A DNA stretch of 64,000 bases from Chaenocephalus aceratus (GCA_023974075.1 CM043799.1:6783250-6847249), one strand, 5' to 3'. Counted from the stretch's first letter, positions 43,460-55,687 are shown. Notes: a model not told the origin generated them from the letters alone. A program made the numbers and translations.

Positions 43460-45765
43460 CTAACAATAGAATACCTGTAGTTTGGAAATACATCTTTCAA
43501 GTCCAACAGGCTCCAACCAGTAGCTATGTTTGACCTCTGTCACCTTCACTGTCTGCTGGGCAATGATGAGCCTTGAGTTGATATCAAGCATGGTGTACGT
43601 TCCAAACGTAGCACAATGACCAGGGCTGTCACATCGCCCATCGCCTGACACAGTGACTGACAACCTGATCGCCAGTTGCTGCCATCACTGCCTCATTGTG
43701 CAAGTTCCAGACACTGGTAACTTCCGGCAGCACATACACTCTCTGGATGTTATAGCAGTGTCTTGTCGAGAGTGATTCCAGGCCCAGACACTGGCATATC
43801 TCAGAAAATGGGCCATAAGCATTTCCAGTCAGGAAAATCGCGGCTGACACTAACAGGTTGCAGGTCATTGTGCCATTTAAGAGGGGTTGAGAAGTCCAGA
43901 CAAACTCATGGCCATCTATGCAGTCAGTTTTCACTGTCAGTCCAAAGCCTTTGGCTGAACAGTACGGCCTGCTGATCACACATTTTCCGCATCCGGCAAA
44001 GTTGCATACACAAAACAGCTTCATCAGTTGTGCATGGGATACCAGAGATTTTTTGTCTGACACTGGATCTTCTCCGCCATCCACTGAATGTTCTCCATCA
44101 TCCTCGCTGTCTTCACTGTCATTCTGTATAATTTCAACTTCAGTAGGGCTGTAGTCCGACGAAGAAGGCTCAGTCCCTGGAATGCTCTCCCCAGAGCTGG
44201 AAGCATCTTCTTCAGGCATTGACACATCAGGTGTTGGACTCGGTGGTGCTTTGGCCATTGCATCTGCAGGTGCCAGTGTGGCGGATCCACCTGCAATGTC
44301 CCTGCTGATGCAATATGGATGATCATGACTGAGCAACTGACTGTTGTTGATGTCATCGGTCCCAGCAGCACACTCACCAAAGTCACAGTTTTACACGGGC
44401 ATGGTTCCAGTGGTTCCGTCTGTGTGGCCACAGTCACTGACTGCCCACGTTTAGTTGTGTGTGCCTCCAGTACCTGGGAATCATCACTTGCATCATCAGC
44501 ACCTATGCAGGATGTATCTTCTGTCTGACAGGACAACAATCCTGCAGCAGTATGGACAGCTCGTTTGACCTGAAACAAAACAATATAAATATGTTGCAGG
44601 TTAAGGTGAACTAGAAATATTCAAAATCATGACTATGATAAGTTGGCCGGAAAAACCCCATCGCCACTATTTACCAATGTGATTATTCCATAATGGTAAA
44701 ATAAAGAAACTGTTCATAGAAACCTAAGAATTAAAAGAACGTGATCGAGCCACCACAGCCCATCAGAGAGCAAACAATCAGCCTGAGCTCCATGGAGATG
44801 CCCTATAATTATGTAGACCTATGTGTATTTCGGCCGTTGGAAAAAAAATAGGAAAATATTTGTTTTTGAAGACTATTTAAGCAAACTCTCAAACTGTTAT
44901 TACTCAGAGCAAAATATATTATTTATAAAGTATTGTGTTATTGTTAAGCACATGTTCAGAAAATACTCAAGCAGGGCAAAGGATGGGCAGTCATTTTTAT
45001 GAAGTATACTCCTACCAGGCTACCACATGTACCAGTGGAAGAGAGAGAGGGAAACAGAACTGATGCGTTGTTTTTAAGCACAATCAACAGTTGTGCTCCG
45101 GTAAATGAATATAGGCAGATATATCTAGTGACAAACGTTAAACGCAGCCCATAATAACAGGCTGGGATACTGGGGTTGTCTAATTTTATTTTGTTTAATA
45201 CTTGCAATTCCCCTGATAAATTAATAAGGTCACACTGTGTCAGTAAATACATGTGTGAGCTAGTAATCTGGTAGTGCTGCAATATTTACCTCTCTCTCGG
45301 CAGCTGAAGCAGCTCGTTTGGTGGCCCGAACTTCACGTTTGTTGACACTGGTGTCATTGTCTTGCGCGGCCGACGTGCTGGGACGGTCGGTGTTCCCGAC
45401 TGCATACGATGAAAAATCGAATATTGTGGGAACAGATCCTGGCTTCAAATCCGATGTTTTGTATTGAACCAGGCATCCAGACTCATCAAACCTCATTTTG
45501 TGGACATAATCGTCATTTGTAAAGTGTTCGCTGCATCGGACCGTTTCATGGAAATAACCCATGCTTTGAGCAGCTTCTCATCCTTTCGTGGCAGCCTATG
45601 GAAATGTACCTCTTCCTTCTTTGTATAAAAAACATTTGTGCAGCCTGGGGCAATACAATACGCTCCTGACGACGACTGTTTTCTTTTGTTGGAAACCACT
45701 GGTGCATTGCACGCCATGTTGTTTGCAGCTGTATTGAGCTTTGGCCCAGGAAGCCGTACCCACAC
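43460..45765 (-). pseudogene. THAP-domain transposase, Kolobok-like, two exons, broken
   Basis: The THAP finger starts AYCIAPGCTNVFY (about 45655), with HFHRLPRKDEKLLKAW, then CSEHFTNDDYV in another frame and LKPGSVPTIF. A short deletion with frameshift lies near 45555, inside the finger. A donor (gag/gtaaat, about 45287) and acceptor (tttcag, about 44577) bound an intron. Exon 2 has a Ser/Asp/Glu-rich linker, then a Cys-rich part (CNFAGCGKC, DGHEFVWTSQP). A final shift near 43655 leads to [19 protein letters not shown], a likely catalytic Asp region. At least three disruptions. Kolobok is inferred from THAP plus this motif; P elements also carry THAP domains. Confidence 0.7.
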
Positions 45766-46124
45766 AGTGACGTCACTGGGAAAGTCCCGGATCTATGGAA
45801 GCGCCCAAGGTCATTAGGCGCGTATTTCAAAAAATAAATGTGCGTATCTCGATCGTTTACATTGGAAATAGACTAGATAAATACATTTCCTAATGGGAAT
45901 ATTGTCGCATGGAAAGCAGTTTGAAAAGTGTTTCCATTTCCCTTTAATGGGCAGGCGCCATCTTACCTTAAATAACTCATTATACCCTACTGTCCTACTA
46001 GGGCATTGCGTTCCAAGAATGCAGGGTTGTTGGTAGGGGTGGGCGATATATATTGTCGTGACGATATTAGGTCTCCACGATATGCTTTTTCAGAGATATC
46101 GTTCTATCGTGATAAAAAAAAAAT

Positions 46125-46201
46125 AGCGGGAGGGGAAGAGGCTCTCCGTGCGCGGCGCAGGGGGCTATGAGAGCGGACGGAGAGCCTCTTCCCCTCCCGC
46201 T
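46125..46201. repeat. Perfect 25 bp inverted repeat in hAT 5' region
   Basis: 46125-46149 and 46177-46201 are exact inverse copies (agcgggaggggaagaggctc... and its complement) around a 27-base loop. It lies about 180 bp upstream of the transposase start codon at 46380. Confidence 0.95.
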
Positions 46202-46679
46202 CCCCCAGCCTCACCTACTGATTTTAATTTCACCATATATCAAGCCCGATCGATTTCACAATGTCAGCGCACCTCTGCTTTCGTTCAGTCCGAGTTGTTT
46301 GACACGCTCCCAAAGTCCCCGCCCCCTTTCTTTGCAGCGAGGGAAAATACACTGTTGGCAGTCTGCACACACAGCAATAATGGACGGAGAGTCAGATTCT
46401 GATGTAGAAGAATTAGATTTAGTCCCCAAAAAGAACTCTACGTCTGTGGTATGGAAATATTTTGGATATAACACAACAGACACGGAGCAAACAAATGTAA
46501 TTTGCAAAATGTGCAAAAAAGGAAATTTCAAAGCGACAGATGGCAACACGTCGGGCTTACGAGACCACCTCAAACGCAAGCACCAGAAAGAGCATGCAGA
46601 GACTGTAAGAGTGCAAGGTCCCCCGCGTGTGAATGCACAATCTACCGCAGCGACTGCACCAAAACAAACTACCATAGGG

Positions 46680-47520
46680 CAGGCATTTCATATCTGGGCA
46701 TATGGATTGATGAAAAGATGGCCTTTGATGTTCATATTGGGAACCTACTGAGAAAACTTAGACCTAAACTGGGCTTTTTCTTTCGTTTAAGGAAATGTTT
46801 CCCGTCTGAAGCCAGGAAGAGAATTGTGCAGAGTTCCTTTCTGTCTGTATTAGACTATGGCGATGTGATCTATATGCATGCTTCTTCCTCCCTGCTTAAA
46901 AAGCTGGACTCTGCGTACCATACTGCTATACGTTTTGTAACGGGTGCAGGCTCTCGCACCCACCACTGCACTTTGTATCAGTCCTTAGGATGGTCCTCTC
47001 TGTACCAAAGAAGACAATCACACATGTTGATTTTTATCCTTAAGTCATTGCTAGGTAAGCTGCCCTTATATATCTCCAGACTTCTGTCATTTTATACTTG
47101 CTTTTTTAATACTAGACGAGCAGCAAATGGGATGCTTTTAAATGTTCCTTTGATGCAGTCAGAGCTCGGTAAAGCTGCATTCTCCCACTATGCTCCCTTT
47201 TTATGGAATACGCTGCAAGTAAAACTTTGTCTCGAGGCACTTCCTACTGTAAATGCTTTTAAAGGTATGCTACGATTAGCCCTTCATGAAACATGTAACT
47301 GTTTTACCTGATGCTATTGCTGATGTGAGTATGCTTCTTGCCACTGCACAAATGGCCTTCTGTATTTATATTTGAATTGTATGTTTTTTTGTTTAATGCC
47401 TTTGTTTTATGTTGAAACTTGTTGTGTGCCGTGTTGGTCAGGACTCCCTGGAAGAAGAGATCTTGTATCTCAATGGGACATTCCTGGATAAATAAAGGAT
47501 AAATAAAAAAATAAAAAATA
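46680..47520 (+). mobile_element. LINE 3' fragment inserted in hAT exon 1
   Basis: An open frame from about 46690 to 47308 carries SYLGIWIDEKMAFDVHI, KRIVQSSFLSVLDYGDV and GSRTHHCTLYQSLGWSSL, the C-terminal region beyond the RT of a LINE ORF2. A 3' UTR ends 'ctcaatgggacattcctgga' then TAAA-rich repeats. It is 5' truncated. The frame is still open for over 200 codons, so the insertion is not very old. The clade is unresolved (jockey/CR1/L2 group). Confidence 0.8.
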
Positions 47521-48122
47521 AAGGGGCTCCTTATGAAAAGACTAGTAAACGGTGGAAAGACATAACTGACGCGGTGGCGTTTTATGTGGCCAAGGATATG
47601 CAACCAATACAGAGCGTGGAAAACAAAGGTTTCGTGAGGCTGATGAAAACAGTTGACCCACGGTACCAGGTGCCCAGTCGAAAATATTTTTCTACAAAGG
47701 CCATTCCACAAATGTACACTGAATGCAGAGAGAAGGTACAACAGGAAATTCAAAATGTCCAGTTTTTTGCTACAACCAGTGATTTATGGTCTAGCCGCAC
47801 GTCAGAACCGTATATGAGTGTGACCATTCATTTCATTCACAAGTGGAAGCTGCAAAGTGCATGTCTCCAAACGATATACTTCCCGGTAGACCATACAGGG
47901 GAACTAATCGCACATGGCCTAAGGGACTTACTTCAAGGCTGGGGACTGAAAGAGGAGAACATGATCTGCATGACCACAGACAGTGGAGCCAACATGGTTA
48001 AAGCTTTGGATCTTAACGCCTGGACTCACCTGCAGTGCTTTGGTCACAGACTTCACCTGGCCATCGGTGAGTGAAACAAGTATTATATTAATATATGACT
48101 ACAAATGATACGTTTCTTCATG

Positions 48123-48229
<107 letters not shown>

Positions 48230-49619
48230 GCATTTCAATAAAATATATAAAAATCCATAAATATAAATAGTTTAACGAAAATGTGAATCAAAATGTATTG
48301 TGTGATTAACCAATTAAGTCCAATTTAAAAATATATATATATATATATTTAGTAGTGATAATAACTACTTTGCATTGTTATGCAAAATAGTTGGCAGAGG
48401 AGGTTAAACCAGATTAATAAATCTTCATCTTCTATTTCATAGAAAAAAGTGCCAAAGACCCTCGTGTTGATCGCACAGTGTCCATCTTGAAGAAAATGGT
48501 CAGTGCATTCTCCTTCAGCTGGAAGAAAAAGAGGGAGTTGGCTAGGCTTCAAACAGAGATGAAGCTACCTCCGCACAAACTCATCACCAACTCGATGGGG
48601 CTCCAAACTCGCCATGATTGAGAGAGTGTTGGAACAGGAAAAGGCCATTTCTGAGATCCTTAAGGCAGACAAGAAGACAAGGTGTTTGGTCCCTGGATAC
48701 AACGAAAAGGATGTGATGGAGTCTGTAGTGAAGGCCCTTGGGTCCACTACGGGACTTCACAGATGCACTCTCAGGTGAGTTTATTTAAATGTTTTATTAT
48801 TTATATATTTTTTAATTAGAAAAGTGGCAATACAATCAATAAAACTCAATATACAAACATAATTATTATTTGTCCTCTTTTTTTCTTTTCTTTTTAGGTG
48901 AGGACTATGTGAGTGTGTCTTATGTAAAGCCAGTGCTTCACCTGTTCAAAGAACACCTCTTAAAAGCCGATGATGACGACACTGACCTCTCAGGAGAAAT
49001 GAAGATGACCATTCTCAACTTCCTCACTGACAAATACAAGGATCCCAAAACTGATGAACTGCTGGATATGGCTTCACTGGTTGATCCAAGGTTCAAAAGA
49101 AAGTACATTGACAGTGACAACTTAGAGAAGATACAAGCCAGAGCTGTGTCTGAGATTGAGTCCTTGCTGACTGTCACTTTATAAGCACAGTGTCCCGCAG
49201 CATCTTCATCTACCTCCACATCACAGAGTCTTGAGGCAGAAGCAAACCAGGGCCCCCACAAAAAGAAAGCTAAGAAAACACTGGCCAGCTTTTTGAAGAC
49301 CTCTGTAACTGCAGCTGGCACATCTGCTTCTCCATCCCTAAAAGAAGCAATAGATGCAGAATTGAAGTCCTACCTGTCTGTACCAAATGCAGACAGTGAA
49401 ATGGATCGTCTGGAATGGTGGCAAAACCATGATGGAAACTTTCCAAGGGTTAGCCAATTAGCTAGAAAGTATCTCTGCATTCCGGCAACTAGTGCTCCCT
49501 CGGAGAGAGTGTTCAGCACTGGTGGCAATATTGTCACATGCCAAAGGGCAACTCTCAAGCCAGAGAATGTTGACAAACTGATTTTCCTGGCAAAAAATCT
49601 GTGATTGTGTTATATAAAA

Positions 49620-50145
49620 GTAAAACAAGTTTAAAAAAAAGAAAACTATACAATGTGAAGACATGCTCTAAAGCTGTCTAGTCAGGATTCAGACAGTATT
49701 GCACTTTATTTATTGTCTTGTTTGATTCTGTTGGCTTATATTTTATTTTATCAATAAGGTATTTATATAGTTTTTCCCTTCAGTTATGCTAAAGACTTTT
49801 ATTGCACTTCAAGTCTACTCTAAAGTTTACATTTTAATTGTTTGGCACTGACTTTTCCTCATTGATGTTTTATGTTTTACTTAGTTATGTTTACCCTCCT
49901 TTTCATGTTTATTGATGTTCACTGCTCACTTATTCATTTCTGAAATAAAACCAGCTTGAAATGCTATTTTGGTCTGTTACTCCTTTTTGTTTTAGTTTCT
50001 GTTACCTTGTAGGTGCTTGTACTGTTAAGTAACTTGAAAAATAACCATAATAACCGACATGAAAAAATATCGTGATATATATCGTCTATCGTGATACTGC
50101 TTGAAAATATCGTGATAACATATTTTTCAATATCGCCCACCCCTA
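49620..50145 (+). other. hAT 3' untranslated region and end
   Basis: AT-rich sequence after the transposase stop, with aataaa near 49944, then ATCGTGATA-rich subterminal repeats. No coding sequence. Confidence 0.6.
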
Positions 50146-50499
50146 GTTCAAACCGGAGAGACGTGATGTAAGAATTACATATTTATTGTTTACACGTCAT
50201 ATGAATGAAATGATTGCCATGATAATACAACAGGAAAATGTAATGGTGTTTGGCGATTAGGCCCCGGTTTGCAGGATAATCATTCAGGAGGGAAAGCACC
50301 GCTCCGATGAAATCCCCAAAACCAGTGAAGTATGAAATACTGAGATGAACTGAGTTGCTTACCTTGTGGGGTGACTAGTGATCTGGGAAGGAAAGATAAT
50401 AGATTAACACATATGAGCGACATAGTGCCGGAATCACTGCCGGAGCTTACGGGTCATGCTGAGACTCTGACTGCCGAAATCAGTGCCGGTCTTACCTGA

Positions 50500-50667
50500 A
50501 AACGACCTGCGGGTCGCATGCCTGGCCAGCAGGGCTTGACTACGCCGAGGAGCGAGCGGTTTCGTTTTGTAACGGTGGCCCAACGTCCACGACACCGAAG
50601 TATACGGTAGCCCGAAGCTACGACACCGAAGTGTACGGTGGCCTTCCGCCACGCCTGACTTTGCAGG

Positions 50668-50735
<68 letters not shown>

Positions 50736-50920
50736 TTTCTTTACTCTTTTCTCTTTCTTTCTTTTGTAACTGACACCGGTGGCCTGAGTCCACACCTGAC
50801 TTCACAGGATATCTCTTTCTTTTCCTTCTTTACTCTTTCTTTCTTTCCTTTGTTTTGTAACTGACACGGGGGTGTACGGTGGCCCGAGTCCACGCCTGAC
50901 TGCAGGAAATACATTTTACA
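50500..50920 (-). repeat. Degenerate tandem repeats in Ngaro 3' tail, with (TA)n
   Basis: A phrase such as 'tgtacggtggcccgagtcca' with 'cgcctgact' recurs near 50635, 50785 and 50875, separated by CTTT-rich spacers. A (TA)n run lies at 50669-50733. Ngaro elements end in direct-repeat blocks, so this fits the 3' tail. Confidence 0.65.
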
Positions 50921-51138
50921 CTGATACGTTTGAGCAAGGCCTGGGAATGAAATACCTGTGTGCCGGAGATGAAGCCCGTTACATGTAGTTGCAGCGTGAG
51001 ACGAGACATTATTCCCTGTGGGCGGGGCCCGCGGAATTAGGACAGGAATGCAGTTTGAATATCAGGTACCTTAGTGAGACATGTATACTTGTGAATGTGT
51101 TTATGAGCCACCACCAGTTATATGCATAGATACCATAG

Positions 51139-51384
51139 TTAGGGTCTGAGAGATCTTTGGGAAGCCAGTACGGCGCTGATGTCCGGGCGAATGTAGGTTG
51201 TGAAGGCGGAGGAGGACCACCGTCCTAGTTGTTGTAGGGATGAGGTAGAGAGACCTTGATTAGCAGCAGAGGTGGCTGCACCTATCCTGAAGGAATGTCC
51301 CGGGTATGATATAGGTGATAGGCCGGATTTAATGAGAACTTGCTTGAGGTAGAAATTGACAGGGGCCATGACCCTGCGAACCAC
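51139..51384 (-). pseudogene. Ngaro tyrosine recombinase C-terminal fragment
   Basis: The frame reads SYPGHSFRIGAATSAANQG, then LQQLGRWSSSAFTTYIRP. HSFR is the His-x-x-Arg box, and the Tyr in TTYIRP is the likely nucleophile, so the C-terminal active-site half is intact. The N-terminal half with the first Arg is missing. The RNase H region joins it directly in another frame near 51380, indicating an internal deletion. Confidence 0.82.
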
Positions 51385-51758
51385 TCTCCCTGGAAGAAAC
51401 CCCCAAAACCCACGGATTGGGCGGCATCCGTGAAGAACCTCATTGAGTCAGAGGAACGCACGAGGTCATCGTAAAAGAAAGTCACTCCGTTCCAGTGGGC
51501 GAGCAGGAGGGACCAGAAACGTAGGTCTGAGCGGCAGCCTTTGTCTAAGAAAACGCAGTCATGGAGGTTGTCGACCGCTGATGCTGCGTCCAGGAGGCGG
51601 GAGATGAACGAGCGCCCCTGGGGGATGACATGCATGGCGAAGTTGAGGTGTCCGAGAAGGGAGAGCAACTGTTGTTTTGTGATGATTTGTTGCTCGCAGT
51701 ATGACTTGGTGATGTCCCGGATGCGCTGCAATTTGTCGGAGGGGAGAGACGCCTTCAT
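51375..51758 (-). pseudogene. Ngaro RNase H-like region
   Basis: The text LLSLLGHLNFAMHVIPQGR, FISRLLDAA and SSDSMRFFTDAAQSVGFGG is typical of the RT connection and RNase H domain of YR elements (FTDA carries the catalytic Asp). It ends at WFAGSWP, then changes to unrelated text at the deletion joint. Confidence 0.75.
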
Positions 51759-51838
51759 GTCTATGGAGTCGAGGATGATGCCTAAGAACTCTAAGCGTGT
51801 GTCGGGACCTAACGTTTTCTCTTTGGAGAGAGGGACAC

Positions 51839-52205
51839 CTAACTCCTGAAGCAGTGTTTAAGCTTGGCCAGTGAGATCCCTGAGCTGTCCTGTGGTGGGA
51901 CTATGGGGAGGAGTCGTCCAGTAGGTGAAGGACGGAGGGGATTCTGACGATGTTCAGCAGGATCCAGCAGAGCGCTTCCGAGAAGGAATTGAAGATGCAG
52001 GGGCTGCTTCTGCGAACGGTGAAAATAGAGTTTGGACTCCCACTTAATACCGAACGAATTCCACTGAGACGGATGAATGAGGATGATTTTGAAGGCATCG
52101 GTAATGTCCGCTTTGGAGAGCCGAGCTCCGTGCCCTGTGAACTTGATCATCTTTATTGCATTATCCACTGAGGCATGGTGAAGGGAGAACTGATCTGGAG
52201 GGATG
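51839..52205 (-). pseudogene. Ngaro reverse transcriptase core, frameshifted
   Basis: The frame has SKADITDAFKIILIHPSQWN (palm Asp) and, after a shift near 52010, CIFNSFSEALCWILLN and VLHLLDDSSP, where LLDD is the catalytic pair. The upstream part lies beyond the inserted element at 54049-54351. Confidence 0.8.
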
Positions 52206-52678
52206 ATGCTATTGTAAGGGGGTTATTCCCTATCTTTATTCAAGAGCGTGGTATTTAAATTTGAGAGCATACGTTATGTATTTATTTCCCTCAAACTCTG
52301 TCCTCGCACTCAAACTCTGCCCTCGCACTCAAATAGTGCCTGCTTGCACTTCGATTTGCTCTGCTTGTGCTCAAACTGTACGCTTGCACTCAGATATATT
52401 GCTGCTCAGAATTATTCTGTGCGCGCTCGAAACTTTTTCTGCTCTCAGAATTATTCTCTGCGCTCTCTAAATTTTTGTGCAACAATCCTGTCAAAATCCC
52501 TCAACCAATAGGAGGCCAGGTGTCCTTGCGGGTGCGTTCGCTTTACTTATTACAGCGTCCCGTCAGGGCGGTTACTCTTTGGTTTATAAACTCCAGCCCT
52601 CCACGGCTTTATAACATGTACTTCACTTGTTTGATTTACAACTTTTTTTGGGGGGGGTGGGGGAGGAAGCACAGATAG

Positions 52679-52709
<31 letters not shown>

Positions 52710-52732
52710 AGCACCTTACATAATAGCTACGT

Positions 52733-53517
52733 TCAGTGGCGTACTGGGACTAAAAATCAGCCCGGGAATCTCGACCGGCCCTCATTATCGCTATTAAATT
52801 GTCAACGGGAGGAGGGGGCAGCGCCATATATAGAGCTCTGGGAGGGGGGATTGCTAGTGAATTTTCTAACCGGCCCACTTCTTCCTCCAGACTGTTGTTC
52901 TGCTCCAGCACTGTTGTGCTACGGCTTGGTTCGGCCCGACGCGAAGCGGAGTGTCGACAACCATATTGTATAGATATTCGTATATCACGGCCTGAATTGA
53001 GCTATTGCATTTATAAAACGGTTACCACGTGTGGCTGGCAATGTGAAAGAAAAAGACACACTCCAATTTAAATAGGTTTTATTATTAAATAATAATGTTC
53101 AAAATAAAATAGTCCCTCCGTTGCCTTCTGCACAAAACATAGTGCGAGGTGGTTGCTATGCAACAACAATAACAGCTAGAGAACATAATAGACAGACAGC
53201 ATTGTCGTCGTTTAGGTGCTTTTTTTTCTGGAGATAGGCACTTTTCAATCCACTCCTCCATAGTAAGGCCACCCCGGAGGTCGAAGTTAACCTTAAATGT
53301 TTCCATTGTAAGCGTTGACGGTAGTTAGTTTCGTGACGGACGTAATGTAACAGTTGTAACCATATGGTTGTAACGGTTCTCAGACGCGGAGGGATACTGA
53401 CTTGTGAAAAGTAACTACAATTATACCCGGGATATACGCTCATTATATCACGACTAAGAAACATCAGATTGCTTGATTTGAATTGTCCGTTTTATAAACA
53501 TGTACTAACTGTGCTTA
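52733..53517. other. Core of the 1.77 kb element, hAT-like tip
   Basis: cagtggcgtactgggact at 52735 is a typical hAT terminus, but no opposite end is visible. No domain is recognised in the frames here, including one on the minus strand at 53085-53306. Confidence 0.4.
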
Positions 53518-53851
53518 CACCCCCCCCCCCCAAAAAAAAGTTGTACAGCGAAGTGATGTACATGTTATGTTATAAAGCCGTGGAGGGCGGGAGTTTATAA
53601 ACCAAAGAGTACCCGCCCTTACGGGACGCTGTAATAAGTAAAGCGAATGCACCCGCAAGGACACCTGGCCTCCTATTGGTTGAGGGATTTTGACAGGATT
53701 GTTGCACAAAAGTTTCGAGCGCGCACAGAATAATTCTGAGAGCAGAAAAAGTTTTGAGCGTGCACAGAATCATTCTGAGCAGCAATATATCTGAGTGCAA
53801 GCGTACAGTTTGAGCACAAGCAGAGCAAATCGAAGTGCAAGCAGGCACTAT

Positions 53852-53915
53852 TTGAGTGCGAGGGCAGAGTTTGAGTGCGAGGGCAGAGTTTGAGTGCGAG
53901 GACAGAGTTTGAGGG
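53852..53915. repeat. 19 bp tandem repeat with variable copy number
   Basis: tttgagtgcgagggcagag occurs three times in this right arm, twice in the left arm (near 52290-52340) and once in the related fragment at 38370-38400. Confidence 0.85.
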
Positions 53916-54048
53916 AAATAAATACATAAAGTATGCTCTCAAATTTAAATACCACGCTCTTGAATAAAGATAGGGAATAACCCCCATACTATTGACGCTG
54001 CCGAATGGCCGGAGCGGGGAGCGGACAGATCGAAAATCAGCCTTTTAT

Positions 54049-54351
54049 TTACGTGTGGCTTATTCCGATGGAATTTGAACGGAACACTGAGAAGGGGGAG
54101 GAGCTAAAAGGGCCGATTATATATCCTTTGAGAAGTTCTTTGTCGATGAGCTGGGAAACTATGTTGGGTTCTTTAGCGGCTGACTGTAAGTTTCTTGCTA
54201 TGAAAGTCACTGTGGCAGATGGGAGGACCCCTACCCTGAAGCCTTGGGAGAGCCCTGACAGGAGATAGTCAACAAACACGGAATCTGAGTGAGTAGATAG
54301 CGCAGCTGCTAGCTGAGGGATGATAATGGGAGTGGAGGGGTGATATTCCAA
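54049..54351 (-). pseudogene. Ngaro pol N-terminal fragment
   Basis: It ends YIIGPFSSSPFSVFRSNSIG, a stretch just before the RT core in YR elements. Its continuation lies at 52205 on the far side of the 1.77 kb insert. The start is undefined; a DNA-transposon cluster begins just upstream. Confidence 0.7.
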
Positions 54352-54408
54352 TTTTATTTATTTTTTTCTTTCCCCCTCCACGAGGTTTCTGGCGCAGTGC
54401 TACTGTGA

Positions 54409-55006
54409 CGGCCCGTCCACACGGTGGCGTGCGTTAAAGCTTCCAACGCTCCTGCCCATTCATTTTGAATAGGGTGATGTCCACTTTTAGCAGAACTGTA
54501 TTTTGGGAAGCGACGTGGAGCGTTGCTCGCTTCAAACGTTTTGTTTTTTTTGGCGCCTCGGCAGAAGCGTCAGCCAATGAGATCCCGTTTATGCAAATCT
54601 GCCAGTACAAGCGCTAGCCAGTCAAACCGCGTGTATGCTGGGAGAGACTACGCAGGTCATTACCTCATATTCCGAAAAATGGAGAGAAAATTCATTATAG
54701 CGGTAGTGAATCACCCGGTGCTGAATGATCGGTCTCTGTTCATCTACCGGGATACAAACCAGAGGAGCGAGGCATGGAGGGAGGTGGCAGAGACAGTGGG
54801 TGAAACTGGTAGGTTTTCGCCTGTAGGAGAGATTTTTTTATTTTTTTCAGTTTACTTCGTTTTAACATTGCCATTGCTTTGTATGTCGGGGGAAAGAGAT
54901 TCATGTGATTGGTTGTTGGTCACGTTGCTCGCAAAAAAAAACAAAAAAAAATCCCCAAGCTTCAGACGCGCCGACCGCCAACGTCAACGCACGCTGCTGT
55001 GCGGAC
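54409..55006 (+). mobile_element. PIF/Harbinger-like deletion derivative with MADF exon
   Basis: Imperfect inverted ends gtccacacggtggcgtgcgtt (54415-54435) and the inverse of 54986-55006 agree at 17 of 21 bases. Inside is a MADF-type exon. No transposase follows. The right end directly abuts another transposon tip at 55007. Confidence 0.55.
54679..54808 (+). pseudogene. MADF/Myb-SANT-like exon 1
   Basis: The text MERKFIIAVVNHPVLND and IYRDTNQRSEAWREVAETVG is the first half of a MADF domain, the DNA-binding partner protein of PIF/Harbinger transposases. A donor-like site (g/gtaggt) follows at 54809. The rest of the domain and gene are missing. Confidence 0.65.
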
Positions 55007-55070
55007 CAGTAGCGTAGGCAGAAATGTACTTTAGGGTGGGCCTGTAAAGATATAGGGTGGGCCATATTTT
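55007..55070 (+). mobile_element. hAT terminal fragment
   Basis: cagtagcgtaggcagaaatg with repeated gggtgggcc is a typical hAT end. No opposite end is seen before 56900. Confidence 0.5.
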
Positions 55071-55379
55071 TCTTCTGCGCATCAGAAGCTAACAACAGTC
55101 CCCGCCGGTACCAGATTACTTTTAGAATACTTCCTTTCTTCTCTTTCCTCTTCTTTCTTCTTTTCTTCTTTTTTCTTTTCTTTCCTTCTTCTTTTTTCTT
55201 TGGAATACTTTCTTTTCCATAACAGATGGGTATGTTTTGGTGAACGGGAGACACGTATTTTACTGTTTTAATGGCTTATCAAGAGCACAACACAACATCT
55301 TAGTGTCATTCTGGACAGCTCTCTCATCTGCACCACACATACAAACTCACCCATACTGCATTCTTGTACCGTCTTAAAA

Positions 55380-55470
55380 CCTTTCCTTGGAATATGTTAT
55401 GCATTGTAAGGTGTCCTTGGGTGCTTTGAAAGGCGCCCCTAAATAGAATGAATTATCATTATTATTTATT
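55380..55470 (+). mobile_element. L2-like LINE or SINE 3' tail
   Basis: 'ttgtaaggtgtccttgggtg', then 'ctttgaaaggcgcccctaaa' and an ATT-rich run resemble the L2 tail at 27865-27925. No coding sequence is attached. Confidence 0.55.
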
Positions 55471-55687
55471 ATCTGAAACGATGTAATAACTTTTTCCAGT
55501 CACTTGCCCTATGCATTCAGCAGGCCATTCACTTTGATTTGATCCCGTTATAAATGTCATCATTTCGACAATAAATAAATGCTACATAAACGTTATCTTC
55601 CACGTTTTATCTAACCATCTCCGTTTCTACCTTTCAATATATTTTGAAAGAGAACTCTCTCTCTCTCATCTGCGTGCGGGGGCGGGG

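Larger units (their letters stand above)
52218..53985. mobile_element. 1.77 kb element with about 465 bp inverted ends
   Basis: Left arm 52218-52676 and right arm 53518-53985 are inverted copies starting gggggttattccctatc. The flanks read atgctattg (52208-52216) and atactattg (53986-53994), one mismatch in 9, a MULE-like target duplication with the three bases between left flank and arm unexplained. It splits the Ngaro RT between its N-terminal part and SIIPPDQFS. The core (52677-53517) holds a (TA)n run, a hAT tip (52733) and no transposase. Confidence 0.85.

Noticed and set aside
53852..53915. Possible CRISPR-like array
   Set aside because: The 19 bp units are directly adjacent without spacers and lie in a transposon arm of a eukaryotic genome.
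54601..55017. Calling 54523-55017 an intact MADF gene
   Set aside because: Only the first half of the domain is present, the frame then runs through a likely intron, and the surrounding element is a deletion derivative.
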